Source of the DNA: JARRRL01 sp037380725
Lineage (GTDB): Bacteria > Pseudomonadota > Gammaproteobacteria > Pseudomonadales > JANQJO01
Reading direction: 5' to 3'
NCBI GenBank assembly: GCA_037380725.1
Contig: JARRRL010000006.1
Location: 1 to 23,956, forward strand
Length of the DNA stretch: 23,956 bases
Positions within the stretch are counted from its first letter, which is position 1. Every line of letters starts with the position of its first letter. A model generated the notes under the pieces. The model worked only from the letters and a program-made list of their open reading frames with translations, was not told the origin of the DNA and made no database searches. Below, in pieces: positions 7,873 to 16,042 of the stretch. Position numbers and translations under genes: made by a program.

Positions 7873-7969
7873 ATTGTTTAATTGAAAACAAATTATTAAA
7901 GCAGAGATAAAAATAAAGATAAAATGAAGTGGAAAACAGAAAACCCGAGATCCTAAAAACAGCAATGCA

Positions 7970-8824
7970 TCACGACAACGTCAAGCACACGCCCTGCTCG
8001 CGCAACGATTGCGCCCACAATCCAACGGTGTGTTCCGACTCCACAGACGAACAGGCACAAAAATACACATCATCCAGATTCGGTCTGATGTTATAGCGCA
8101 ACGGGCGTTCGACATCCGCGTAAACCTGAGCGCCCAGGCTGCGCAATAACGCATGCCCCGCCGCCACATCCCACTCCGATACCGGTGAAAACCGTGGATA
8201 CACATCGACGGCACCTTCCGCCATCGCGCAAAATTTTAACGCGCCACCCTGGCACCAATAAGCGGGATTCGCATTCAGCGCCTCAGCAAAGACCGACGCA
8301 CCACCTTGATCACGGCGACGACTCATCGCTAGAATCGGTTTGTTACGGCATGATTTCAACGGTGGCAACGGCGTCAACTCACCGTTTCGCCATCGCGTCG
8401 CGCCGTGCTCCACAATACCTAAATACACCGCACCGGAAATCGGTACCGCCAAGGCACCCAACACCGGTTCCCCATTGGCAATCAACGCGACATTTACTGA
8501 AAATTCACCCGACCGTTGTAAAAATTCTTGCGTACCATCCAATGGATCGACCAACCAGCAACACGACCATTCTTTACGAACGTGGTACGCAACCGGTTTG
8601 TCTTCTTCGGAAAGAAAAGGGACCCCTGGTAACAGTTCGCCCAAGGCCTCTTTTAAAAAGCAATTGGCGAGCAAATCAGCAGTGGTAACGGGACTGTTAT
8701 CTTGTTTTCGCTGTGTTCGCCATGACCGTTCGTCGTCGTAAACTTCAAGAATAGACTCGCTGACTTCCGCTAAAATACTAATTAACCGCTTGGAAAAATC
8801 CTCCTCGCGCAGTCGCGTCAGCAT
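7970..8824 (-). CDS. cysQ: CysQ, 3'(2'),5'-bisphosphate nucleotidase
   Basis: It hydrolyses 3'-phosphoadenosine 5'-phosphate to AMP, clearing the by-product of sulfate assimilation. The 284-residue protein belongs to the inositol monophosphatase family. Metal-binding motifs are intact: FLSEED (Glu73), WLVDPLDGTQEF (Asp93, Asp96, Thr98) and EWDVAAGHALL (Asp219). The length is slightly above the E. coli enzyme. ATG 8824 has one of the strongest ribosome binding sites in the window (AGGAGGTGA at 8832-8840, 7-nt spacing). It is divergent from yrfG. In Pseudomonas, as I recall, cysQ lies near nudE and yrfG; nudE is not present here. The C-terminal GVCLTLS is ordinary. Confidence 0.93.
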   Translation of the reverse strand: MLTRLREEDFSKRLISILAEVSESILEVYDDERSWRTQRKQDNSPVTTADLLANCFLKEALGELLPGVPFLSEEDKPVAYHVRKEWSCCWLVDPLDGTQEFLQRSGEFSVNVALIANGEPVLGALAVPISGAVYLGIVEHGATRWRNGELTPLPPLKSCRNKPILAMSRRRDQGGASVFAEALNANPAYWCQGGALKFCAMAEGAVDVYPRFSPVSEWDVAAGHALLRSLGAQVYADVERPLRYNIRPNLDDVYFCACSSVESEHTVGLWAQSLREQGVCLTLS

Positions 8825-8831
8825 GATAAAC

Positions 8832-8840
8832 TCACCTCCT
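8832..8840 (-). promoter_or_regulatory. Full-length Shine-Dalgarno of cysQ
   Basis: Read on the minus strand this is AGGAGGTGA, complementary to the 16S rRNA tail over nine bases, 7 nt before ATG 8824. It fixes the cysQ start. Confidence 0.85.
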
Positions 8841-8981
8841 CCCTATTCATCCAAGAGCATGCCGACAGAGAACAAAGAACGAGAGCACAAGCCACACACA
8901 CCCCACCTCGCAGCACCCATCGTACGGAAACCGCTCAACGCAATTGGACTCTCAAAGCAACACCCAGTTTCAATTGCTCTC

Positions 8982-9013
8982 AATTTCAACTACACCCAAT
9001 TTCAACTACACCC
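8982..9013. repeat. Two exact 16-bp tandem copies with degenerate flanks between cysQ and yrfG
   Basis: AATTTCAACTACACCC occurs at 8982-8997 and 8998-9013. A partial copy (AATTTTCAC) follows from 9014, and related CACCCAGTTTCAATTG lies near 8961-8976. On the minus strand each copy presents a TTGAAA, which resembles a -35 box, so copy number might affect cysQ expression. That effect is speculation. Confidence 0.85.
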
Positions 9014-9046
9014 AATTTTCACATAGCCGATCGCCTCAAGGTTCAG

Positions 9047-9052
9047 TATAAT
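9047..9052 (+). promoter_or_regulatory. Consensus -10 box immediately upstream of yrfG
   Basis: A perfect TATAAT ends 6 nt before ATG 9059. With usual spacing transcription would start on or next to the A of the ATG. No Shine-Dalgarno precedes the ATG. No good -35 was found at 16-18 nt. A leaderless mRNA is the simplest reading. Confidence 0.5.
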
Positions 9053-9058
9053 ATCCTC

Positions 9059-9724
9059 ATGATTCCCTGGCAGACTTTACAGACCATATTGTTCGACATG
9101 GATGGAACGCTCCTGGATTTACGATTCGACAACCACTTTTGGCACGAACTCGTACCGCATTCAGTAGCCAACACCCAAAACATCAGCATTGAGGCAGCCC
9201 AAGCACTTGTCTCTGAACGCGCTCAACGTGTAGCCGGTTCTCTGTCATGGTACTGTGTCGACGACTGGAGTAATGCATTAGGCATTGATTTATCAGCGCT
9301 TAAACGCACGGTTGCCCACCGGGTTCAACCCCGCCCATGGGCCATAAAACTGCTTGAACGCTTAACGCACACACCCATGCGGCGTATATTGGTCACCAAT
9401 GCTCATCGCAGCAGTCTTTCGATTAAAATGGCTATTTGCCCTCTCGAACATCACTTTCATCGCGTGTTCAGTGCTCACGATTTTGGCCATGCTAAAGAGT
9501 CCTCCGCATTTTGGGAACAACTGATCACCAACGAACCGTTCGATCCCAACAAAACCGCTCTGCTGGATGACAATGAAGCCGTATTGGACGCCGCCAAACA
9601 CTTTGGGATCAAACACCTCTACAACATCGAACAACCAGACAGTCACGACAAGAAGCGACAACACAGTCAGTATCCGCTATTGCCTTGTTTCAGTCATGTA
9701 CTACCCACCTTATCATCCACTTAA
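9059..9724 (+). CDS. yrfG: YrfG-type HAD phosphatase (GMP/IMP nucleotidase)
   Basis: It is a cytoplasmic haloacid dehalogenase-family phosphatase; the E. coli relative dephosphorylates purine nucleotides such as GMP and IMP. The 221-residue protein carries motif I DMDGT (13-17, nucleophile Asp13 and acid/base Asp15), motif II LVTNAHR (Thr113), the motif III lysine in GHAKES (Lys146) and motif IV LLDDNEAVL (Asp170, Asp171). The N-terminus FDMDGTLLDLRFDNHFW matches E. coli YrfG closely from memory. ATG 9059 lacks a ribosome binding site but fits the family start and a leaderless transcript. hslR follows 3 nt after the stop, so the two are co-transcribed. Confidence 0.9.
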   Translation: MIPWQTLQTILFDMDGTLLDLRFDNHFWHELVPHSVANTQNISIEAAQALVSERAQRVAGSLSWYCVDDWSNALGIDLSALKRTVAHRVQPRPWAIKLLERLTHTPMRRILVTNAHRSSLSIKMAICPLEHHFHRVFSAHDFGHAKESSAFWEQLITNEPFDPNKTALLDDNEAVLDAAKHFGIKHLYNIEQPDSHDKKRQHSQYPLLPCFSHVLPTLSST

Positions 9725-9727
9725 ATC

Positions 9728-10159
9728 ATGACTCACACCGCATCTACCGAATCAATTCGCCTGGACAAATGGCTTTGGGCTGCTCGATTTTTCAAAACGC
9801 GCGCCATAGCCAAAACCGCTATAGCACGTGGTAAAGTCTTGTATGATGGCCAACGTCCTAAACCGGGAAAAATTATTACGGTCGGCAGCACCCTGACCAT
9901 TCGTCAATCTTACGATCTCAAAACTGTAATCGTTGAGCGCCTCTCCGCCCATCGCGGTCCGGCTACTGAAGCTCAAAAACTGTATACCGAAACGGCGGCC
10001 AGTATAGCGCAACGCACCCAGAACGCGGCACAACGCCACGCAGCCCATGGCGGCTCGATCCCGCCATCACGCCGCCCGTCTAAGCGAGACCGGAAACTGA
10101 TTAAAAACTTTCTGAATCAATCAGTTAATAAGGATGACAACGCGATCGATGACGACTAA
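9728..10159 (+). CDS. hslR: HslR, heat shock protein 15 (S4-domain ribosome-associated protein)
   Basis: Hsp15 binds free 50S subunits that carry nascent chains and helps recycle them after heat shock. The 143-residue protein has an S4 RNA-binding domain (about 8-70): IRLDKWLWAARFFKTRAIAK, then ARGKVLYDGQRPKPGK. The family tail RGPATEAQKLYTET follows. The C-terminus is basic then acidic (RRPSKRDRKLIKNF, DDNAIDDD), as in E. coli but slightly longer. The start is 3 nt after the yrfG stop. In E. coli hslR is followed by hslO and later pckA; here hslO (Hsp33) is missing and pckA comes next after 109 nt. Confidence 0.92.
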   Translation: MTHTASTESIRLDKWLWAARFFKTRAIAKTAIARGKVLYDGQRPKPGKIITVGSTLTIRQSYDLKTVIVERLSAHRGPATEAQKLYTETAASIAQRTQNAAQRHAAHGGSIPPSRRPSKRDRKLIKNFLNQSVNKDDNAIDDD

Positions 10160-10202
10160 AATTACACCGTACTGCTTATCGTTTACCGTAACCCTTATCC
10201 GC

Positions 10203-10234
10203 TGGACGATCCACACTGTTTGACTCATCGTCCA
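10203..10234. promoter_or_regulatory. 8-bp inverted repeat in the pckA upstream region
   Basis: TGGACGAT (10203-10210) and ATCGTCCA (10227-10234) are perfect inverted copies 16 nt apart. The right arm overlaps the region just after a candidate -35 box (TTGACT). The spacing suits a dimeric regulator or an RNA hairpin. Confidence 0.5.
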
Positions 10235-10249
10235 CGCCAACAGCATTTA
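10220..10249 (+). promoter_or_regulatory. Candidate pckA promoter
   Basis: TTGACT at 10220-10225 and CATTTA at 10244-10249 are separated by 18 nt. Transcription would begin near 10256, leaving a very short leader before ATG 10269, which lacks a ribosome binding site. The -10 match is moderate. Confidence 0.35.
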
Positions 10250-10268
10250 TTACTCCAGACCAAACCCT

Positions 10269-11810
10269 ATGCCATCCACACCAATCCTCTTCGAAAATTT
10301 GAACCAAACTGCCCTCATCGAGAAAGCAATCGAAAATCAAGAAGGTATACTCAGTCACACCGGAGCGCTGTTTGTGGAAACGGGCAGTAGAACCGGACGA
10401 TCACCCAATGATCGATTCATTGTCGAAGAACCCAGCACCAGCGAGCACATTGTGTGGGGTGAAATCAATCGTACATTCTCACCACAGCACTTTGATCAAC
10501 TCTGGCAAGACGTTGAAGGCCACATGAGTCAACGCCACTCGTACGTCTCACATTTGCACATCGGCGCCGACGAAGAACACTATTTGCCCATACGGGTCCG
10601 CACAGAAACCGCGTGGCATCAACTGTTTGCCAGAAATATGTTCCTTCAGGAAACGCACTACAATCCGCGAAACAAACAAGCCTGGCACTTGTTACACAGC
10701 CCCAGCTTCTCCTGCAATCCGCACACGCACGGCACGAACTCCGAAGCATGCGTAATCATAAATTTTGCAGCGCGGCGCGTATTAATTGCTGGTACGCCTT
10801 ACGCCGGTGAAATCCAAAAAGCGATGTTTACCGTACAAAACCTTCTGCTGCCAGAACGCAGTGTGCTACCGATGCATTGTTCCGCTAACATCGGCGAAGA
10901 CGGTAACGTGGCGCTCTTCTTCGGCCTCTCCGGAACCGGAAAAACCACACTATCTGCCGATCCGAATCGTTATTTAATCGGTGACGACGAGCACGGCTGG
11001 GCAAAAGGCGGCGTCTTCAACCTCGAGGGCGGTTGCTACGCCAAAACTATCAATCTCAGTCGCGAGAACGAACCCATTATTTGGGATGCCATTCGCTTTG
11101 GTAGCATTGTAGAAAACGTCCCCATCGACCCCATAACTCGTCAGCCAGATTACGCCGATACTCGACTCACACAAAACGGGCGAACCGCATACCCGTTAAG
11201 CCACATCAGCAAACGCCAATCCGACAATCGTGGCAATGAGCCCACACACATTATCTTCCTTTCTTGTGATTTAAACGGCGTATTACCACCCGTCGCGCAA
11301 CTGTCGCCATCGGCCGCTGCTTTCCATTTTCTCAGTGGCTACACCGCGCTGGTTGGATCGACGGAAGTGAGTCAAGGCATGGCCATCAGATCCACGTTCA
11401 GTACTTGTTTTGGTGCACCATTTTTCCCTCGACCACCCGAAGAATACGCCAATTTATTGATGAAACGGATCGGCGAATTTGGCAGCCGTGTTTTCCTGGT
11501 CAACACAGGTTGGACCGGTGGCCCCTATGGCAGTGGCCATCGATTCGCCATCCCCACAACCCGAGCCATCATAGATGCCGTGCTAAGCGGCGCGCTGGAT
11601 AACAGCGAAACCGAGCATCTTGATATTTTAAATTTAAATATACCATTACACGTTCCCGGCATGGACGATCACGCCTTGAATCCGCGCAACACCTGGGACG
11701 ATCCAGCAGCGTATGACGTGCGCGCGCTCGATTTAGCCAAGCAATTTCAAGCCAACTGCGCCCAATATCAGTGTGGGGATGAGGTCCGGGCCGCTGGGCC
11801 TCGCGCTTAA
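10269..11810 (+). CDS. pckA: Phosphoenolpyruvate carboxykinase (ATP)
   Basis: It converts oxaloacetate and ATP to phosphoenolpyruvate, CO2 and ADP, the entry step of gluconeogenesis, in the cytoplasm. The 513-residue protein has all family motifs: TGRSPNDRF (42-50), PMHCSANIGE (201-210), the P-loop FGLSGTGKTTLS (218-229), the metal-binding GDDEHGW (238-244), FNLEGGCYAK and NTGWTGGPYGSGHR. The end DEVRAAGPRA is the usual terminus. It is about 27 residues shorter than the E. coli enzyme, mainly at the N-terminus and in loops, with no key residue lost. ATG 10269 has no clear Shine-Dalgarno. Its neighbour downstream is convergent. Confidence 0.96.
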   Translation: MPSTPILFENLNQTALIEKAIENQEGILSHTGALFVETGSRTGRSPNDRFIVEEPSTSEHIVWGEINRTFSPQHFDQLWQDVEGHMSQRHSYVSHLHIGADEEHYLPIRVRTETAWHQLFARNMFLQETHYNPRNKQAWHLLHSPSFSCNPHTHGTNSEACVIINFAARRVLIAGTPYAGEIQKAMFTVQNLLLPERSVLPMHCSANIGEDGNVALFFGLSGTGKTTLSADPNRYLIGDDEHGWAKGGVFNLEGGCYAKTINLSRENEPIIWDAIRFGSIVENVPIDPITRQPDYADTRLTQNGRTAYPLSHISKRQSDNRGNEPTHIIFLSCDLNGVLPPVAQLSPSAAAFHFLSGYTALVGSTEVSQGMAIRSTFSTCFGAPFFPRPPEEYANLLMKRIGEFGSRVFLVNTGWTGGPYGSGHRFAIPTTRAIIDAVLSGALDNSETEHLDILNLNIPLHVPGMDDHALNPRNTWDDPAAYDVRALDLAKQFQANCAQYQCGDEVRAAGPRA

Positions 11811-11849
11811 ACCCGACCACAGCGCAATACCCAGACGACACGGCTGCGA

Positions 11850-13433
11850 TTAGGAAGGCGTTTCATCCGCGTTCTTCAACCACATCACACGATACAAATC
11901 GCGACGGCGATCCAGATAATTACGCACAGAGCCTTCATTTTGCAATTCAGTGAGTTTAGTGATATCCAAATCACAGATGAGCGTCATTTCGGTATTGGGT
12001 GTGGTTTCCGACACAATGGCGTCGTGTGGGAAAGCAAAATCCGACGGCGAAAACACAGCCGATTGCCCATATTGAATATCAACGTTATCCACTTTGGGTA
12101 AATTACCCACGTTGCCACCAATGGCGACGTAACATTCGTTTTCGATCGCACGCGCTTGAGCGCAACGCCTTACCCGCAAATAACCGTTCTTGGTGTCGGT
12201 CCAAAACGGCACAAAGAGAATACGAATTTCCGCTTCCGATAAAATCCTCGCCAGCTCCGGAAATTCCACATCGTAACAAATCAATATTCCAATTTTACCA
12301 AAATCGGTATCAAACGCTTTGATTTGATCGCCGCCCTGCATAATCCAATCACGCTTCTCGTGTGGCGTCGGGTGTATTTTGCATTGACTGTCCACCGTAC
12401 CATCGCGACGACACAGGTAACTGACGTTGTACAATTCATCATTTTCAATCATCGGCATCGATCCGGCGATCACATTAATGTTATAACTGACCGCCAAACG
12501 CGAGATCGCTTTCAAAATTTCTTCTGTATAGGATGCCAAATGCCACACCGCGTCAATACTGGCCTGTGGGTTCTCCGCCAAACCCATCAACGGTGCGGTA
12601 AAAAACTCTGGGAACATCACCACATCACACTGATAATCGGAGAGCGCATCAATAAAATATTCCACTTGCTGCAACAATTCTTCCGCACTCTGAAAATAAC
12701 GCATCTGCCATTGCACCAAACCCAGTCTCACGGTGGTTTTCAGAGCGCCCACCAACTTGGGGTCTTCGTCATCGTAATACAAATTATGCCATTGCAATAA
12801 GGTGGCAAAACCTTTGGAGTCTTTATCTTCTGGTAAATACGCCTTCAACACTCGACGCACTTCAAAACCATTGGATAACTGAAAGGTTAAAATTGGATCA
12901 TAAATATCTTTGTTTTTAACCGCCTCAATGTACACCTGTGGCGTCATTCGATCGGCGTATTGCTTATATTGCGGGATACGGCCACCGGCAATAATGGATT
13001 TTAAATTCAGATTACAACACAACTCTTTGCGCGCTTCATACAAGCGCCGCCCCAGTCGCAAACCCCGATAGTCGGGTGCCACAAAAACATCGACACCATA
13101 CAGCACATCACCATTCGGATCGTGCGTCGTCAGGTACGCGTCTCCCGTGATCTCTTCGTAGGTGTGCTTGTCACCAAATTGCTCATAATCAACAATGACT
13201 GACAGCGCCGCCGCAATCACTTTACCTTTATCAACGATGCACAGTTGGCCTTCTGGAAAAGTTTTCAATTGCGTTTCAAATTTTTTCAGCGGCCACGCCC
13301 CGCCCAGATTGGCGTACACCTCATCCATCAATTGTTTTATGTCCGCGTAGTCGCTCAGTTCCAAGTTCCGAAGCTCTAAATGATGCAAAGACGGTTCTTG
13401 TACGTCCGTGGAACTTAAATCAGGCATATCCAT
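11850..13433 (-). CDS. Fused GNAT acetyltransferase - nitrilase-superfamily amidohydrolase
   Basis: A 527-residue two-domain cytoplasmic protein. The N-terminal part (about 20-200) is a GNAT domain with the acetyl-CoA loop VFVAPDYRGLRLGRRLYEARK (117-135). The C-terminal part (about 235-515) is a carbon-nitrogen hydrolase with the triad Glu276 (MFPEFFTAP), Lys352 (CKIHPTPHE) and Cys386 (ILICYDVEFPE). This fusion is a known but functionally undefined branch of the nitrilase superfamily. It might release an amide nitrogen and acetylate a linked amine. ATG 13433 is listed; a second ATG two codons in (13427) has GAGAG at better spacing. A separate GNAT gene lies 38 nt upstream on the same strand. 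Confidence 0.92.
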   Translation of the reverse strand: MDMPDLSSTDVQEPSLHHLELRNLELSDYADIKQLMDEVYANLGGAWPLKKFETQLKTFPEGQLCIVDKGKVIAAALSVIVDYEQFGDKHTYEEITGDAYLTTHDPNGDVLYGVDVFVAPDYRGLRLGRRLYEARKELCCNLNLKSIIAGGRIPQYKQYADRMTPQVYIEAVKNKDIYDPILTFQLSNGFEVRRVLKAYLPEDKDSKGFATLLQWHNLYYDDEDPKLVGALKTTVRLGLVQWQMRYFQSAEELLQQVEYFIDALSDYQCDVVMFPEFFTAPLMGLAENPQASIDAVWHLASYTEEILKAISRLAVSYNINVIAGSMPMIENDELYNVSYLCRRDGTVDSQCKIHPTPHEKRDWIMQGGDQIKAFDTDFGKIGILICYDVEFPELARILSEAEIRILFVPFWTDTKNGYLRVRRCAQARAIENECYVAIGGNVGNLPKVDNVDIQYGQSAVFSPSDFAFPHDAIVSETTPNTEMTLICDLDITKLTELQNEGSVRNYLDRRRDLYRVMWLKNADETPS

Positions 13434-13471
13434 CTCTCACTGACAAATGTTTAAAATAAAAACCCGACAGA

Positions 13472-13942
13472 TCAGGGGCACAAAATCTTTTCCATCGTAA
13501 AATTTATCAAGGTTACGCCACGCCGCTCGATTTCATTTTTTTGCACCTCTTGAAATCCATGATACGCGAAAAAAGGTTTCGCAACCCACGAGGCTTCCAC
13601 GTATAAGCGCGTCAACGCACTCGCTTGAGCGACTTCAAGCACTCGTCGGTACAAAGCGGATGCCACGCCCTTTCTCTGAAAGTGAGGGTGTGTGTAAGCA
13701 CAGTCAATGTGGCCATCCGCATCCAGCTCCATAAAACCTACAACCGAACCATCCAGCATGGCCACAAAAGGTTGCTTCACCTTCAAGCGTTCCGCCCAAA
13801 ACGAGTAATCAGGCGGCGTAGGTGCCCAGGCTTCTTTTTCCTCGGGTGTATACACCGACGCGTCAATGGCATGGACAGACTGATGAAACAGCTCAGCGAT
13901 CTCCACAGCGTAGGCGTCAGCATACTCGCGAATATCCAACAC
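13472..13942 (-). CDS. GNAT-family N-acetyltransferase
   Basis: The 156-residue protein shows the GNAT core: MLDGSVVGFMELDADGHIDCAYTHPHFQRKGVASALYRRVL. The QRKGVA loop binds the acetyl-CoA pyrophosphate. A conserved C-terminal FFAYHGFQEVQKNEIERRGV follows. It resembles the YafP-like group of single-domain acetyltransferases; the acceptor is unknown. The start is GTG 13942 with a weak upstream site, so it could differ by a few codons. It lies 38 nt upstream of the GNAT-nitrilase fusion and probably shares its transcript. Confidence 0.88.
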   Translation of the reverse strand: MLDIREYADAYAVEIAELFHQSVHAIDASVYTPEEKEAWAPTPPDYSFWAERLKVKQPFVAMLDGSVVGFMELDADGHIDCAYTHPHFQRKGVASALYRRVLEVAQASALTRLYVEASWVAKPFFAYHGFQEVQKNEIERRGVTLINFTMEKILCP

Positions 13943-14020
13943 GGCTTAGTCCACAAATCACAACACAATTCAATTCAGAAAACAAACGGTCGACCACGCC
14001 ATCACACGCGCTACAAACGA

Positions 14021-14046
14021 ACGACATCACATAACGACATCACATA
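14021..14046. repeat. Exact 13-bp tandem duplication at the 3' end of the EEP-fold gene
   Basis: ACGACATCACATA occurs at 14021-14033 and 14034-14046 with no mismatch. The second copy contains the stop codon (TGA on the minus strand at 14040-14042). The unit is not a multiple of three, but the duplication extends only past the stop. Confidence 0.9.
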
Positions 14047-15002
14047 CTGACGTTAAACGTGCTCACTGGGAAGCAGACACTTGCGCAAAGTGGACAATGA
14101 TCAGAAAGCTGCGTTGGCAAAACTTCAACGTGCATCACTTCAATATGTGGAGAAATCCAAATATGATCAATGCACTTTCGAGGTGCCCAACTCGGGAAAG
14201 TGCCCATTCCATAGTTCACATGCTCCAAACTCGAGTCGCCCAACGCAGTGTTGATTGCGCTCTGCTCACAACAATTCAGATCACCCATCACAATGACATT
14301 CGGTTCAGAACGAACTCGATCCAACACATACGCAATCTGTCTTGCTCGAGCACGTTCACTCAGAGCCAGGTGTAAACCAACCACTGTCAAGTTTTGTTCA
14401 CCGCCACCACCATCTGTGGTCAATATTCTCGAGTCAGTCGCACGTAACGCATGTGCTTGCAACTGATAACGCGCGATAATAGCGCCTCGCCCCCTAAGAC
14501 CGGGTAGTCGGTGGTTCTCGATACGGTTTGGCAAGAAACGCGAGAGTAAGCCATTGCTGAATTGGCCAAAACGGCCCATATCTCGATTCAGTTGCTGATG
14601 CGAAAACTCAAAGCCAGCCGCATCAGCTAAGTAACTGAGTTGATTAACAAAACCACTACGAATACTGCCACAATCCACTTCCTGGAGCATGACAATATCA
14701 AAGTCAGCAATCGTCTCAGCGATGCGCATCAAATGCGCACGATCGGCCATCGGTACGATTTGACGAATGCCATTTCGAACATAATCCACATAGCCACTCG
14801 CCGGTAAACCCGCTTGAATGTTAAAACTCAATATTTTTATAGGTCTATTCGGAAGTGGTGTCGCTGTGAACGAAGATTGCTCATATTGAGTGTGCAGCTG
14901 CCCTTGGCTTTTCTGCAATACCCTTTCGAGGCTAGCCCACTTTTGCATCTGCATCAGGAACGGCCTCGCCGTTTCAATACCATTCTGAACTGATCGCCAC
15001 AC
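14040..15002 (-). CDS. Endonuclease/exonuclease/phosphatase-fold protein
   Basis: It has the metal-dependent phosphoesterase fold shared by DNase I, exonuclease III and some lipid phosphatases. Motifs in order: ILSFNIQAG (metal-binding Asn), MLQEVD (metal-binding Glu), VVGLHLAL (His), VMGDLN (Asp and Asn), CIDHIWIS and SDHCPL (Asp-His pair). The catalytic set is complete. No signal peptide is evident; an N-terminal stretch of about 55 residues precedes the fold. The start is uncertain: GTG 15002 has AGGGTG nearby, TTG 15020 is the first codon pair after a stop, and ATG 14954 is also possible. I recall a similar gene near cytochrome c4 in Pseudomonas. Substrate unknown. Confidence 0.88.
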   Translation of the reverse strand: MWRSVQNGIETARPFLMQMQKWASLERVLQKSQGQLHTQYEQSSFTATPLPNRPIKILSFNIQAGLPASGYVDYVRNGIRQIVPMADRAHLMRIAETIADFDIVMLQEVDCGSIRSGFVNQLSYLADAAGFEFSHQQLNRDMGRFGQFSNGLLSRFLPNRIENHRLPGLRGRGAIIARYQLQAHALRATDSRILTTDGGGGEQNLTVVGLHLALSERARARQIAYVLDRVRSEPNVIVMGDLNCCEQSAINTALGDSSLEHVNYGMGTFPSWAPRKCIDHIWISPHIEVMHVEVLPTQLSDHCPLCASVCFPVSTFNVSM

Positions 15003-15103
15003 AGCTACACCCTGAGACAACGGCTACCGTTTACGTATCTAGCACAACACATGCGCATTTTGACCCATCGAGACAGGCATACCGACTCACCCACATCGAT
15101 TAA

Positions 15104-15133
15104 GGTATAGTCAAATATTACACGCAAATTCAA
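15104..15133 (-). promoter_or_regulatory. Candidate promoter of the EEP-fold gene
   Basis: On the minus strand TTGAAT (15128-15133) and CTATAC or TATACC (15104-15110) are 17-18 nt apart. Transcription would start near 15097, about 95 nt before GTG 15002. Confidence 0.45.
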
Positions 15134-15265
15134 GATTCAAAAAGTCGCTGTTCTCAGGCGTGTCTGTTCTCACACGTATATCACCCACCGCACAAAAAAA
15201 TCATAAACAAATCAGACTTTACAGTGGGTTACTTTTAATACCATACCATCAAACTTGCAGCAACA

Positions 15266-16042
15266 TCAATGTAAACCCGAAACGTAATTTGAAACCGCCG
15301 CAATCTCATCATCCGTCAAGCCTTCCGTAACGCCTTGCATGATCTTTTTGTCACCATCGTTTTCTCTATAGGCATTTTTGGTTTTGTCATCTTGTCGAGC
15401 GGCAGCTCGGAATGCCATGAGTTGCTTAGCTGTGTATTGAGGATGCTGACCACTGAGCGCTGGAAAACCAGCGGATGGCACCCCTTTGCCTTGAGGTCCA
15501 TGACAAGCAATGCACGCGGGCACACCTCGAGCCACAACCCCACTGCGATAGACCTTCTCTCCGAGATCCTTCAGATCAGGATTCACCGCGCTGAGCGTCA
15601 CAGATCGCTCCGAAAAGTATATCGATAAATCAGCCATATCTTGCTCTGAGAGATTGGCCACAATCGGAGCCATCTCCGGTACCGAGCGAGCGCCTGATTT
15701 AATATCATGAAGCTGCTTAAAAATATACCGCGGGTTCTGCTCGGCCAATTTCGGCCAATTCGCAACTTCAGAATTACCACCTTGACCGTGACAGGCGGCG
15801 CACACAGCCGCTTTTGCTTTCCCCGCTGTCGCATCACCATCATCAGCACGGACTGGCTCAGCCAGGGCTATTTCTCCACCACCGGCCAACAACATCGCCA
15901 TCAAAGCCAAAGCCTTAACCGGTCGACGAAAGCCCATCAATACGTGCATGCTGCGATCAACAGTAAAACAAGAACGCATCATCACTTTTATTGCGGATTG
16001 TATTGCGGATTGCTCGATACGAGGGACGCCAATTTTCCCCAT
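15266..16042 (-). CDS. cc4: Dihaem cytochrome c4
   Basis: It is a periplasmic electron carrier with two class I cytochrome c domains, usually feeding terminal oxidases. Haem sites are CAACH (81-85) and CIACH (177-181), with likely axial Met124 (VPEMAP) and Met235 (KKIMQG). The mature part begins near residue 62 after ALA. ATG 16042 has a strong GGAGG at 7 nt, which implies an unusually long N-terminal leader: about 40 residues before the hydrophobic core. ATG 15949 would give a normal signal peptide but lacks a ribosome binding site. Two SAI-coding 12-bp repeats lie in the leader. It follows cytochrome c5 on the same strand, as in the c4 - c5 - engB - polA order I recall from Pseudomonas; dsbA, expected downstream, is absent. 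Confidence 0.93.
   Translation of the reverse strand: MGKIGVPRIEQSAIQSAIKVMMRSCFTVDRSMHVLMGFRRPVKALALMAMLLAGGGEIALAEPVRADDGDATAGKAKAAVCAACHGQGGNSEVANWPKLAEQNPRYIFKQLHDIKSGARSVPEMAPIVANLSEQDMADLSIYFSERSVTLSAVNPDLKDLGEKVYRSGVVARGVPACIACHGPQGKGVPSAGFPALSGQHPQYTAKQLMAFRAAARQDDKTKNAYRENDGDKKIMQGVTEGLTDDEIAAVSNYVSGLH
15990..16013. repeat. 12-bp tandem duplication in the cytochrome c4 leader
   Basis: ATTGCGGATTGT (15990-16001) is followed by ATTGCGGATTGC (16002-16013). On the minus strand it encodes QSAI twice in the stretch upstream of the signal peptide core. Confidence 0.85.

Larger units (their letters stand above)
7641..7969. other. Spacer upstream of the multicopper oxidase
   Basis: This 329-nt stretch between the oxidase start and the cysQ end has no credible gene. 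It should hold the promoter of the minus-strand cluster. Contents seen: an A+T-rich part at about 7873-7930, an 18-bp near-palindrome at 7855-7872 and a hairpin at 7801-7823. No promoter could be placed with confidence. Confidence 0.6.

Noticed and set aside
8185..8741. Plus-strand open frames opposite cysQ
   Set aside because: CysQ motifs fix the minus strand as coding; the others have no recognisable pattern.
8961..9020. CRISPR array
   Set aside because: The 16-bp units abut without spacers, so this is a simple tandem repeat.
11780..11802. GC-rich hairpin at the pckA end as terminator
   Set aside because: It lies inside the coding region, has a mismatch and no T-run after it.
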